DNA of 64,000 nt from Piezodorus guildinii. Taxonomy: Eukaryota; Arthropoda; Insecta; Hemiptera; Pentatomidae. The notes beneath the pieces are model-generated. The model did no database searches and was not told the origin of the DNA. It worked only from the letters and a program-made list of their open reading frames with translations. A program made the translations under genes and the position numbers. The DNA lies in assembly GCA_023052935.1 (NCBI GenBank), contig CM041295.1:163170366-163234365 (forward strand), in the 5' to 3' direction. Of this stretch, positions 52,912-63,210 are shown one piece after another; positions within the stretch are counted from its first letter, which is position 1, and every line of letters begins with the position of its first letter.

Positions 52912-53700
52912 CGTTTCTGGCCTGGCTTTGTCTCAAAGATACTGTTATTAGATCCTTCAAGTGATCCTAGTCCGATCCTCTTTCGGGAGATCCCAAAACA
53001 CTCTTGGACTAAGTCCCCTCCTACAACTCCTCATCAAATCAGAAACGTACCTCACATCGCTCTAAAGCTCAACACCGTAAATCCAGATAGGTCCAATGAT
53101 GGTCATGTAAATGAGCCTTTTGTAGTTAAGTCGAAGGTTAGGGTGTCTGTCTAGTTGGTTTTGAAGTAGTCAAAATTGGGGAACTGTTTCTGGTTGTTTC
53201 AGTCTTTGTGTGTGGATTCAAAAAATATTAAAGCAATTTAAAAAAAAATAATAATAAAACTATTTATTTAACTAAAGTTTCGACCCAAGTTCCAGGTCTT
53301 CATCAGGTATTATAGGCAAGAGTGAAGTGCCATCATCATCACTCAGAGGCATTTGCTTTTTGGCTCCTCCCGGTAAGTCCTGATGGAGATGTTCAACTTG
53401 GGTCGAAACGATAGTTAACTAAATAGTTGTTTAGACTATTTTTTAAATCTTTTTTGACCGCCGCCCAAACCATTTCATCCTGCATATTTATCGCACCGCC
53501 AAATTTTTAATATTCAATATTTTATCTCTTTACAAGCGTCAAAACCGGGATCTTTTACCATCTCCAAAACTCATCATCTCCAAGTTAACCTTTCGGGGCT
53601 CTTTCTCCATCATTAGGACTCACTGCAATATCACAAAAATAAACAATTACAATTATCATCATACAAAACCTAATACTATTAAAAAAAAAAAATGCCCTTT
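52912..53700. repeat. Unit 2 of a diverged tandem duplication
   Basis: Second occurrence of the block series in 51836-52860. It begins GGCCTGGCTTTGTCTCAAAG and ends near CGTCAAAACCGGGATCTTTT and the A-run at 53681. A 53060-53225 minus-strand Jockey fragment (TIIGPIWIYGVEL, IHTQRLKQPETVPQF) sits in the middle. Confidence 0.75.
53235..53450. mobile_element. Hammerhead-like inverted pair of PLE type (unit 2)
   Basis: Minus strand: CTGATGA (53306-53300), A, GACC, a 9-nt loop, GGTC, GAAAC, then TTTAG where GTC is expected. Plus strand: CTGATGG at 53380, then GGTCGAAACGATAG at 53400-53413. The arms TATTTATTTAACTAAAGTTT and its counterpart AACTAAATAGTTG make an inverted repeat. One core (minus strand) is intact in CUGAUGA and GAAA but lacks the cleavage triplet. 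Confidence 0.65.
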
Positions 53701-54904
53701 TACCTTTAAAACGAGATTTAATTTCAATCATAGTCATATTACACTTCGTCAATGCATAAAAAAATTCAATAAAAATAGTCATTTAAAAAATATAAAGGCA
53801 ATATTTTTTTCTATAAATTTCTAAACACTTATTTGTATAGAATTATTAAAAATTGAGATCAGCTATGTTTTATATTTTTAAAATGCGATTAGCATAATGA
53901 TAACTTAGCTATCCAATTACCTATCCAATTACGTAACATTGATCGGAATCACTAATAGTTCATTTAGAACTAATTAAGAACTAGCCCTCAAAACTAATCC
54001 GCCTATACCGAACCAAAAATGTGAAATTACAAATACTGGAAGTATTTTGCGTATGTTTATGGAAACATATACAAATTACACGACACACCTCCCTTTTTAA
54101 AGTCGATATTTAAACTTTTAATATAAATTATTAATCTAATATATTATCTAATCTAATCTAAGGGTTTCAGGGCGATCAATGACAAGATAACAACTAAAAT
54201 TACAATAAAAAAATATGGTTTTTCGTCACATACAGCACAAACTATGGTTATTTAAATACAAAAAGTTTAGTTTCACATGAGCATTGCGTGTTTAAGCAAA
54301 GTCATTAGAGCCGTTTTAAAGAAAAACGTAAAAATGTGCAAATCGGATTGCCATCGTGAAAATTTTTGGAAATATACTTTTTAGGATCCTCCGAGTCGAA
54401 ATAATTCTCATTAAAAAATTAAAATGCTTATAAAAAAAAAAAAGTCATAATAAACTGAAATTTTATATGGAAGAGAAGGATATGCACGAACTATTTTCTA
54501 CCAATAGCAATTTTTTTCCCAAAATGACGAACCAGAAGTGCCACTTAATACTATTGATGTTATACCTTACTAAAGATTTTGATAGAAGGAGAAAACAACA
54601 GAGATATTTTTCTGGGTTAATTTTTTACCCCAAATAAGAACTTTCAAGATTTTGATTTAAATCTCTATACTTATGAAAGGGATTTAATATCCGATATATT
54701 TTATTTTCATTGTTATTGCTTGACAGGACTTAATTTGCGAATTTTCAACGATCCTTCTTCTGAAATATCTTGAATTTTGAAGATTCAAAATTATAAACCA
54801 TCATTCTTAGAACTAATGAAATATGGATAAATTAAAATACGTTTATGATTATTTAAAGAAAGAGAATAATTCTCCTGATCATTATTTTTTTTCTAGGTAT
54901 AAAA
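53701..54904. other. Unassigned sequence
   Basis: AT-rich. A weak family X echo lies at 54360-54560 (GAGTCGAAATAATTC, CTGAAATTTTATAT, CGAACCAGAAGTGCCA). No gene. Confidence 0.4.
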
Positions 54905-54988
54905 ATAGTTATGTATCGCTATATACCATAAAATAGTTATGTATAGTTATATACCATAAAATAGTTATGTATAGCTATATACCATAAA
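54905..54988. repeat. 28-bp tandem repeat, 3 units
   Basis: Units at 54905-54932, 54933-54960 and 54961-54988 start ATAGTTATGTAT and end ATATACCATAAA, differing only at positions 13-15. Confidence 0.95.
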
Positions 54989-56040
54989 ATGGGACTGCTA
55001 AACATTTTAAAGGAAAAATATCTTAAAATGTGCAAACCACAAAATCCCACATTTTTTTTACTGTAGATGACAAATTTTAATTGTTTAAATTACTTTTTCT
55101 AAAACAAGTTTCATCCCTTTATATCTCAACATATAAAGGATAATACAATAAAAATGATGTATTATTAATAGGCAAAAATATATTAACCCTTTTCAAATCA
55201 CGTGTAATTTATTTGCTACTTGAGAAAATTATAAATATTTAAAAATAATTCACGAACTGAAGTGCTGTCATCATTGAAACGTGTATCATGCAGAAAGCAA
55301 TAGTACCTTATTATAACAAATAAATAAGATATTTACATCGATAAATGTCTTTCCCCTAAGAAAAAAGAGACTTAATATGATAAAATAAAAATAGTAAATT
55401 TATTATATCTAAAAGCTGATCCAGAACTACCTATAATTTTATATTTTTATAATTTGACTCAGGAGACAACCGAATGGAAGGTGGTATAAAAATAGGTCAT
55501 ATTGTTGCAAAGGAATGTAACGTTATAAGAAATAAAAAATAAATATTTTTTAAAAAAGTGTTTCTTTCTTAGTCAATATTGAATCACATTTAATTTTAAA
55601 GTCGACAATGAATAATAATGATATTGATTATGTAATAATTGGAAGAAATTACAAATGATTACGATGCGAGCATAAAACTTTTGATCATTCCTTTGATGTT
55701 TGCTCTATTACCTCTGCAATTCCCTAACTACTAAAATTCCCTGTTCTTTTTCTCTTCACACATTCAAATCCAAACTTATCTAACACTTTTTGACATATTA
55801 TATAGACACATACCAAAAGTGAAATTACTTTAATCTCCTTGACAATTTTTTTTTTTTTTTTTTTTATATCGCATAGTTTTGTATGTTTTTTATTCAAGCT
55901 TTTTGTTATTTATTCCACTCCAATCTATTTTTTTTAAATATACAATTATAAAACAATTGGATTTCCCTATCTTCATGTTAAAGCGATTCTAAATGAACAA
56001 TTAAATGTGTATTTTTAATGTTTGGTAATGGATCGAAATC
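54989..56040. other. Unassigned sequence
   Basis: AT-rich, with a 22-T run at about 55844-55866. No gene or element recognised. Confidence 0.45.
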
Positions 56041-56067
56041 ATATACATATACACACACACACACACA

Positions 56068-56124
<57 letters not shown>

Positions 56125-56188
56125 AATAATAAAATAATTTTATTCTGGGACTACGTCCCTTAAGAATAACAATGTCGTACAGTAAATA
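56041..56188 (-). repeat. Microsatellite and LINE 3' tail
   Basis: (CA)n and (TA)n at 56055-56118. On the minus strand, TTATTCTTAAGGGACGTAGT then CCCAGAATAAAATTATTTTA at about 56175-56125 is the same LINE 3' end as at 10123-10160, with an (AAT)n-like tail. Confidence 0.7.
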
Positions 56189-56192
56189 TATA

Positions 56193-56838
56193 TTGGGTTG
56201 TTTCATATGAAATGTCCGTTTTTATAGTTTCTGAAATACGTAAAGGATTTTGCAGGTCTCTGTTGTTTTCTTCCGAATGTTTACATATTTACAGTAAACA
56301 GTTACTAATCCTCTACCTTTGTATTATAAATATAAGCTTCCCAATCAATTACCCACTTTTTAGTATACCTCCAAATATGAACATGGAAACACGCGATTTT
56401 CTAGTAATATTTTTGTACGAGTTTAAACTCGGCCATTCAGCAGCTGAGGCCGCTAGAAATATTTGCATGGCGTTTGGGGAAGGGAGTGTTCATGAACGGA
56501 CCATTCGCCGTTGGTTTGCTAAGTTTTCTGCTGGGGATACCGACTTGGAAAACTTGCCCCGAGGAAGACCTCCGTCCGTAAAAGACAACGATGTCCTCAA
56601 ACATACAGTAGAAGGAAACCCGTACCAAACAGTAAAAGAACTCTCAGCACAACTAAATTCAAGTGCATCTACCGTTTCCAGACATTTAAAGTGTATTGAG
56701 AAAGTAAAAAGGCTCAATACCTGGGTACCTCGTGATCTCACTGAGCGGCATGTTTCTATTTATATGTTTTATTTTTTTTACACTTTTGTAAATAAAAGTT
56801 TATTTTATTGGTCTCTTGGCCAGACATGTATATATTAA
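56193..56838 (+). mobile_element. Mariner copy 2, internally deleted
   Basis: Follows a TA and begins TTGGGTTGTTTCATATGAAA. The transposase frame (from ATG 56377) has the full helix-turn-helix region RDFLVIFLYEFKLGHSAAEA, ERTIRRWFAKFSAGDTDLEN, then VEGNPYQTVKELSAQLNSSA, STVSRHLKCIEKVKRLNTW and VPRDLTERH. It departs from the family after ERH (about 56748), where VSIYMFYFFYTFVNKSLFYW looks like 3' untranslated sequence. The catalytic DDE residues are therefore deleted. Very close to copy 1 at 28777 over shared sequence. Confidence 0.88.
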
Positions 56839-56842
56839 AGTA

Positions 56843-56890
56843 TTGGGTTATGTCACATAAAATGTCCGTTTTCACGGTGTTGTATGTTTC
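56843..56890 (+). repeat. Additional mariner 5' terminal repeat
   Basis: After a TA, TTGGGTTATGTCACATAAAA then TGTCCGTTTTCACGG matches the start of the two mariner copies in direct, not inverted, orientation. It is therefore a third, nearly completely lost copy or a rearranged end. Confidence 0.65.
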
Positions 56891-57700
56891 TATTTATACC
56901 TACTATTGATATATACATTCACAACCAATTAGTTGTGAAGTAATTCACTTCAGTATAGACTTTTTTTTTAAATATTTCTCTGATAGCTGGCAGCCTAAAC
57001 GCAAACGCGTTTACTACTGCACATTCCCTGTATACGCGCACAAATGTTACATTTTCACATAACTTTATTATTACAGTAACCTAAACATTTAAAAATTAAC
57101 CTAAACATTGTTGTAAAATAATCATCATTATAGAGATATTTCAGGGATAGAATTTAAGTTTTCCCACTATCAGTAAAATATACTCCAAACAACTTGAAAT
57201 CGAGTTGCTGAAGAACAACATTGAGTTTTTAAACTATTGCTGATCAAATAAATAAACTTATAAACAAACTCAATGTTGATCTCGAGCATCGCAATTTCAT
57301 GGTGCATTGATCATGTTTACTATATATCTAATCTATCCATAACCATTTGTCTCAACGAAAAAAAGTTGTTTCATTTAATGACCGCCACCCGGACTAATTC
57401 CTTCCAATAATATTTTTAAAGATATTCGCGAAAAACCTCTAAAAATTAGTTTTAATTTCTTCTTCCTCTCCTCCTCCAAAACGCGACTCGGGAAATCACG
57501 GAAATATATACTAGTTATTACGAGAAGTATAATCAACAATTTTTGTCAAGGAATCACTTCAAATATATAAATAGAAGTGTGATCATATCTATGCTAAGTC
57601 CATTAAATAAAAAAACGTTTTATTCATCCAATTTTTGAGCCACTAATGAATATGTGTTAGAACAGAGATTGTAGCATAGCATAAAGGCAAGCAGGCTACT
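56891..57700. other. Unassigned sequence
   Basis: No gene. AATGACCGCCACCCGGACTA near 57379 resembles the outer part of the PLE-type palindromes (compare GACCGC...CATC at 14660 and 52660). Confidence 0.4.
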
Positions 57701-57704
57701 TTAA

Positions 57705-58273
57705 CACGTTCACGTCGGGGTGACTCACCGGTGGGTCATACTTGTCTGTTCCGTGGGGTGGGGTGACCCACCGGTGGGTCACGCTTAACGATCCCGTGGG
57801 GCGACGTGCATCACAGGTGAGTCACTTGTTTTTAGAAAATAATTTTATTTAATTTTTTCTCAACATTAAATGTTGTAGGAATTAACAAGCATAAGGGTTT
57901 ATTTATTAAATATTTTATAACTTTCAACATGCTCCTTTAAAGCACTATTATCGGATAATTTTATTTGATTACTCTTCTTAAAGAATTTTATTTAGCTCTG
58001 CGTGATTTAATTTCATTCTTTTATCCCCATGAATAAGAATATAATATAAAAATTATTTTTAATAATAAATAATAATATAAGAATTATTTTTAGTAATATG
58101 AATATTAGTTTTATATATTTCCATATTTACTCCTTCAAGTCATAAGTGTATGTCAAAACAATATCGCATTAAACACGTTGGAACTTGCAACAGTGTCGCC
58201 CCTTAAATACGTGTAGCTAAGATAGTCTCGCCACACGGGAAAAAACGTTAATATTCACCCCGGCGTAAACGTG
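57705..58273. mobile_element. piggyBac-type MITE
   Basis: 569 bp with TTAA on both sides (57701-57704 and 58274-58277), the strict target of piggyBac transposases. TIRs: CACGTTCACGTCGGGGTGA on the left; the reverse complement of the right end is CACGTTTACGCCGGGGTGA, two mismatches in 19. Just inside the left end are two subterminal palindromes of the form GTGACYCACCGGTGGGTCA, the second being the perfect 20-bp palindrome GTGACCCACCGGTGGGTCAC (about 57762-57781). No transposase is encoded. Confidence 0.92.
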
Positions 58274-58718
58274 TTAAAATGAATGATAAAAAGAATAAGG
58301 AAAACAAATGTTTTTTTATTTTATAAAACTATAAAAATATTTAAAAGAAAATGGTCGGCGTAAGTTACTCCATTGCGGTAATCTTGACAATTATTAGTCC
58401 AAAACAGTTGAAGGATGGGGCTGTTACGAGAACTTGTATTTCAATAAAGGGAATCGCAGTTTCATAATAATATTATTCAATGGGTTCAAGCCGATTATCG
58501 CTACAGGTTAAGATGCAAAGAGATTATCTACATCTCTTCCCAAGCGGATAAGAGGAGAGGTTTTATTGAATAAGGAAGAAGAATTTTATTAAAGCAGCCG
58601 TTGATGAACCATGAACTCACTTATCCAAAGTGGCAAGGAACCGTGAAATGGGATGAGTTATAATTGCTATTCACTTATTATAGCTGCGAAACTTTGTTAA
58701 ATATTTCTAAAACTGTAG
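58274..58718. other. Unassigned sequence
   Basis: No gene or element recognised. Confidence 0.4.
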
Positions 58719-58719
58719 T

Positions 58720-59440
58720 TAGGCATCTAAAGAATAATTTCTTTCTTTACTGCCGCAAAAAATGCTCAAAGCTATTCTTTGCCTGGTCAATGCGTTGGAA
58801 CTCTTAGTCTGCCCCTGGGTCTTATTTCGCTTATGCTCTAACCACTTTGTTCTCTGCAACTTGAAGAACTTTGGAGATACATCACGGTATTTTTGTGTGC
58901 ACGCCAAGTATCATTTTACATAAGAGGTCCTAGAATGCGTCTCACGATCTTCCTCTCGCAGCGATCAAACTTGATAGCAAAAGACTCGTACAGCGTTCAC
59001 GTATCACACGTATAAGCCGCAGTGGGCATAATAAGGCATTTATATATTCTTATTTTCTTAGCGTTAATTAAAAGTCTACCTTTAGCAAACTTTGGTTAAG
59101 AAGAATATGCTCTGTTGGCTGCTTCTAACTTGCATCTCATTTCGGCTTTCTCTACCCTCATTTCATTGGTTACTGTTTTCAGGTATTGGAAGCTTGGAAT
59201 AATTTTAAAAGTATGATTTCACAATCTAACTTCTTGTTGTGGAGGTATCTCATTAGTTTTAATTACCATCGTTTTGTTTTGTTTTTATTTATTCTTAACA
59301 CCATGGTTTTCGCTCCATGTTCTATAGCAACATCATCGGCATGTGCTACTACTTTTTCCGCCCATCGGGTCTTGGCAAATCTTCTTTTCGATAGTACATC
59401 TAGTCAATCCAATGAGCTTTCTGGGAATGACTAATTCTTT
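58720..59440 (-). pseudogene. Degenerate LINE reverse transcriptase
   Basis: Minus-strand fragments in several frames: HMPMMLL (a decayed ADD region), FQYLKTVTNEMRVEKAEMRC then KLEAANRAY, LLINAKKIRIYKCLIMPTAA, FDRCERKIVRRILGPLM. These follow the order of the region from the RT active site to the C-terminus of RTE-like LINEs. Numerous stops show that it is old. Confidence 0.6.
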
Positions 59441-59584
59441 ATTGCGCTGTAGAGCTCTTCACCAATTACTGAATATTAATAATTATCTGAAGGATAATTT
59501 GTTTGATCTTTAGGTGCAAACCTTAAAAGTCAAGAAAAACTTAATTTTGTTTTACTTTTTGGCAAATGAGGATATATAGTCATG
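59441..59584. other. Short unassigned spacer
   Basis: Nothing recognised. Confidence 0.4.
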
Positions 59585-59890
59585 TTGTAGTGAATAGAGA
59601 TCACTAGACTACCGTTCTACAGGACCCGGATTCAAATCCCGACTGTAGCAGAATAACTAATTGTTTTGTAATTTCACTATTTGTGCAACCTTGAGGAAAA
59701 GAAAGGCTCATAAAGTGAGTAGCCGAAAATTGGAGGATAAAAGCCGGGCGGCAGAGTGTGATCTCGGCCTAATCGCTTCCTTGCATGGCCGTTGGCCTTG
59801 AAACAGTACACATTTCTAGATGAACTGAACACAATACCCTTCATGGGTTTAAAGATATTAAATTGTGTAATTGACGATTCTTGTGATTAA
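59585..59890 (+). mobile_element. SINE family 3
   Basis: tRNA-like head with the B-box GGACCCGGATTCAAATCCCG at 59622-59641 and an A-box-like TAGTGAATAGAGATCACTAG about 34 bp upstream. The body shares AAAATTGG, GTGATCTCGGCCTAATC, CATGGCCGTTGGCC, TGAACACAATACC and CTTCATGGGTTTAAAG with 49155-49400. No clear A-tail or TSD. Confidence 0.65.
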
Positions 59891-60092
59891 ACTTCGTCTT
59901 TTATGTTTTCGTTCATTCTCTTTCAGCCTTTAATTTCCCAAATAGTCACGGAATAAGAACTCCCAACCGCAGCTGAACTAACAAAACGAAAATCGGAGTT
60001 CCATATCTATATAGTGATGCGTGCCGACTGATGGCCTAAAACAAAATATAGACATATAATACAAAAGTAAAATTAGTAACGAATTCATAACT

Positions 60093-60096
<4 letters not shown>

Positions 60097-60162
<66 letters not shown>

Positions 60163-60230
60163 TTAAAATATTGTATACATTCATATATTTTTTCAAACCG
60201 ACTTTTCGGAGTTCTCCGTCCTCAGGTTTT
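60097..60230 (-). repeat. (TA)n and PLE remnant with hammerhead-like motif
   Basis: A TA array at 60097-60165. On the minus strand: CTGAGGA (60225-60219), stem II CGGAG/CTCCG with a 2-nt loop, then AAAAGTC ending at 60200. The order fits a hammerhead, with a T to G change in the core and GAAAC read as GAAAA. Confidence 0.55.
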
Positions 60231-60389
60231 TTTTCATAAAAAATTATTTTAAAAAAATATCTCGCCAAATATTTTATTTATATTATATTTTATAAAACCT
60301 TCCTGATTAAAGCTATAAAACAAAACAAAAAAATCTCATCAGTTCTGAAAGATATATTCGTAATATTTCTTGAACCTACAAATGAGCAT

Positions 60390-60439
60390 ATGAGCTTACA
60401 TATTTAACTCTAATCATGGAGTTAAATATGTAAGCTCAT
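60390..60439. other. Perfect 21-bp hairpin
   Basis: Left arm 60390-60410 (ATGAGCTTACATATTTAACT+C) is the exact reverse complement of 60419-60439, with an 8-nt loop. No conserved TSD. It could be a tiny foldback sequence; a function such as an RNA precursor is speculative. Confidence 0.85.
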
Positions 60440-60549
60440 GGACGTCTAAATAAACGTAGTAATTTAATTATGGGGTGTTAATAAGCGCTAAAAAAACATA
60501 ATCACGAAACTAGATTTATATTAATTTATTGTAATCGAAAAAAGATTGT

Positions 60550-60730
60550 TTGTTTATTTATTTAACGTCATTTTATGCTACTATGGCTAATCGGACGATG
60601 CTACAGTGGGAGTCCTAAATTTTGCCTATCCAGGTTTTATTAGGATAGGGATCTTTAAGGAGTACCTGACACCGCAGAGGCTCGGGACCACCTTTTAACG
60701 TCCCCTAAGGATAACCATAACTAAGGATTT
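60550..60730 (-). repeat. SINE family 4 copy (partial)
   Basis: Shares CTACTATGGCTAATCGGACG, GTGGGAGTCCTAAATTTTG and TTAGGATAGGGATCT-like blocks with 50430-50500. The tRNA-like head is not clearly preserved. Confidence 0.55.
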
Positions 60731-61270
60731 TTTACTATATAAAATAAAATAAGGTATTAGGATAAAATGCGTGGATAGAAACTGTTTTTACTTCCAATAA
60801 CACATTTAATTTTCAAATTTAATTGTATATAGTCATTGTTAAAGGCCTATTTTTCTTAATTTTACAAAAATACAGTGAAATGGGGAGAATAGGAACAGTG
60901 GAGTGAATGGGAACAAAACCAATATTATTTCAAAGTTGTGTGAAAGCCACTTCCTTTACCGTATAGGAATTATTGTTGCTGTTATTGGTTGGCCACTCTG
61001 TAAATAATTCGATAATATGGTTTTGTTGGTAGTACTTTGGACTTATCAGTTCAACCTGTGAAAAATTGTACTAGTTTCTACGAATCTTTTCTCTCTCACA
61101 AACTTTACCTCTAACAATGAAACTGTTATCTATATAGCTTATTTAGTAGCTGTTTACTGTTGTTCAAGTTGTCTTCTTGCATAAAAATCCTTGCTCAATA
61201 TATTATTTGCAACAGTTTCTTAGCCACAGATTTTTAGGTTATAGCATCCACATTTCTGGAGTGTAGGGTG
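60731..61270. other. Unassigned sequence
   Basis: No gene or element recognised. Confidence 0.4.
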
Positions 61271-61470
61271 GTTAACCATATCATCTTATCAGCATTGACA
61301 GATAACGTCTTGATATACAAGTTAACGTATTTGTTGACCAACTGAAGGATAAAAGAGCAAACAATTTTCTAATGTGTTTTTTGTTTTATATATATTAAGA
61401 ACAGTAATATGGACGTGTAAGTGAAAGTCCTGTGTTCCCCGCAGTAGATTTTTTATTAATTTAAATGTCC
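61271..61470 (+). repeat. Repeat family X fragment
   Basis: ATCATCTTATCAGCATTGAC, ACCAACTGAAGGATAAAAGA, AAGAACAGTAATATGGACGT and AAGTGAAAGTCCTGTGTTCC appear in the same order as at 37940-38150 and 62820-63190. Confidence 0.6.
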
Positions 61471-61669
61471 CAGTTCCATATATATACCACCTATACGCTA
61501 TTATTTTCTTAATTAATTTGCTAGTTAGTTCCTTATTTATAATAATCAAATATTTCCATACCAATATTATAATTTTATGTTACTGTTTGTTTCCGTATTT
61601 TAATACAGTTGTCTTATTATTGTAAATAATTAATCATGATTTTTCTTTTCATTCTATTGGTTGTTATCT

Positions 61670-61840
61670 TGTCTTTCTTAGCACTGATGAAGGCCTAAAA
61701 TGTAGGTCCAAATGTCGGCACACAAATAAAATAAGTTTGTCTAATTGGTGTGTTTTCTTGGTGACAGCACCCACTACCAACTTTTCCATCATATTGTCTC
61801 AACGGTCAACAACGAACTACTCCATCATTACATAATTGTT
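61670..61840 (+). repeat. PLE remnant with near-complete hammerhead
   Basis: CTGATGA at 61684, then AGGCC, a 9-nt loop, GGTCC, and AAATGTC. The CUGAUGA core is intact, but the GAAAC block has changed to CAAAT. The downstream sequence, with CAACGGTCAACAACGAACTA and CTCCATCATTA, matches the right side of the 14.4-kb palindrome, so both derive from one family. Confidence 0.7.
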
Positions 61841-61879
61841 TAAACTTTTTCGACTCTGGTTTCATTTGTTCATTTGGTT

Positions 61880-62330
61880 GCATTGATTTTACTTTCACTT
61901 ACCTCTATATGAAATACACAGTACGGGAAAATATTGCGATCGTGAAAATTTTCTAATTCCAGTTTTCAACGGAAATACACGTTTTAGGCTCCCCTGAGTC
62001 CAAATGACTAATTCCCGCAAAAAGATCTGTGTGTGTGTGGTAAGTCTTATGCGAAAAGGAAAGGTCGTACGAAAAATTGAAATTTCACATTTCAGACAAC
62101 TATACGCCCGGATTTGAAAGCAAATTTTTCACTAAAATCGTCTGACCGAAAGAGCTACTTTCTACGATGCATTTTGCACCTTTTTACGATTTTATTAAAA
62201 ATTACCCTACCGATTTGTATTAAACTCTCGCTATATCGATGTAAAATTGAATGGGCTTTAATACAATGTAGGTTTCATTCTGATTGAAATAGTCTGACAA
62301 GGCTTAATGCCGATAGTTCAAATCTCCTTC
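61880..62330 (+). repeat. Repeat family X, copy 2
   Basis: The best-preserved partner of 1781-2200: ATTGCGATCGTGAAAATTTT, TTTTCAACGGAAATACACG, TCCCCTGAGTCCAAATGAC, CATTTTGCACCTTTTTACGA and ATTGAAATAGTCTGACAAGG. Confidence 0.75.
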
Positions 62331-62839
62331 CTCTATAGTGTCTTCAATTTCGTAGATTTGAAAACATTAACCATTAATCGGTAAAACTTTAATATTGATT
62401 TTCTCTCAAAGGAAAAATAATCCCTCATCCACAATACCGGTGCTTGCAAGAAAACTTATTGTTTTTTCACCATATTACTTTGAGCATTCCAGAGAATTTT
62501 TTATCTACCTAGTAATAAATTAAATTAATTGTTTAAATCAATGCTAACCAGGCATTTTAAAAAATGTTAATTAAATCTTAAATAACAACAAAAGTCAGCT
62601 AGGAGATTACCACGTTAAACAACCAATGTATATTTTTCTTGAATTCAAATATTATGTTGAGTGAAATCTATGCAATTAATAGCCTTAGAAATTTTCGACG
62701 ATTATTGTAATTAGACGATCCTAAGTATTTCCAATCAATTATTGTTACATATGTAAATTAAAACACATTTATTAAATACACACGACGTTTTTTTTTTCTG
62801 TCATAATATATTTAATATCTCCTGTTAGCATTGATAAAA

Positions 62840-62843
62840 AACT

Positions 62844-62912
<69 letters not shown>
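62840..62912. repeat. (TA)n array
   Basis: Interrupted TA repeats inside a family X segment (GTTAGCATTGATAAAAAACT before; ATTGGTGAAAAGAGCAAACA after). Confidence 0.95.
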
Positions 62913-62919
<7 letters not shown>

Positions 62920-63210
62920 TTTGGTAATCAACTATTGGTGAAAAGAGCAAACATATTTTTTTATGTACTGTTTATTTTTTTTAAAAAAGGAAAGTAATAT
63001 AGAGATGTATAATACACCGTTGGAAAGCTAAAGATTTTAGAAAAAATATTGTTTTGATGATGAAAAGCGGATTAAACTAACTAATAGTTAGATAACAACT
63101 TTATACTATTTAAACTAAAGCATAGGTTTTCAACGACTCTAAACATAATTCTTTAATGATAAGTGAAAGTCGTGTGTTGCCTGCACCAGATTTTTAACAA
63201 TATATTACAC
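62913..63210 (+). repeat. Repeat family X tail module
   Basis: ATACACCGTTGGAAAGCTAA, GATGATGAAAAGCGGATTAA and AAGTGAAAGTCGTGTGTTGC then CTGCACCAGATTT, in the same order as in 2318 and 4938-5133. Confidence 0.65.
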
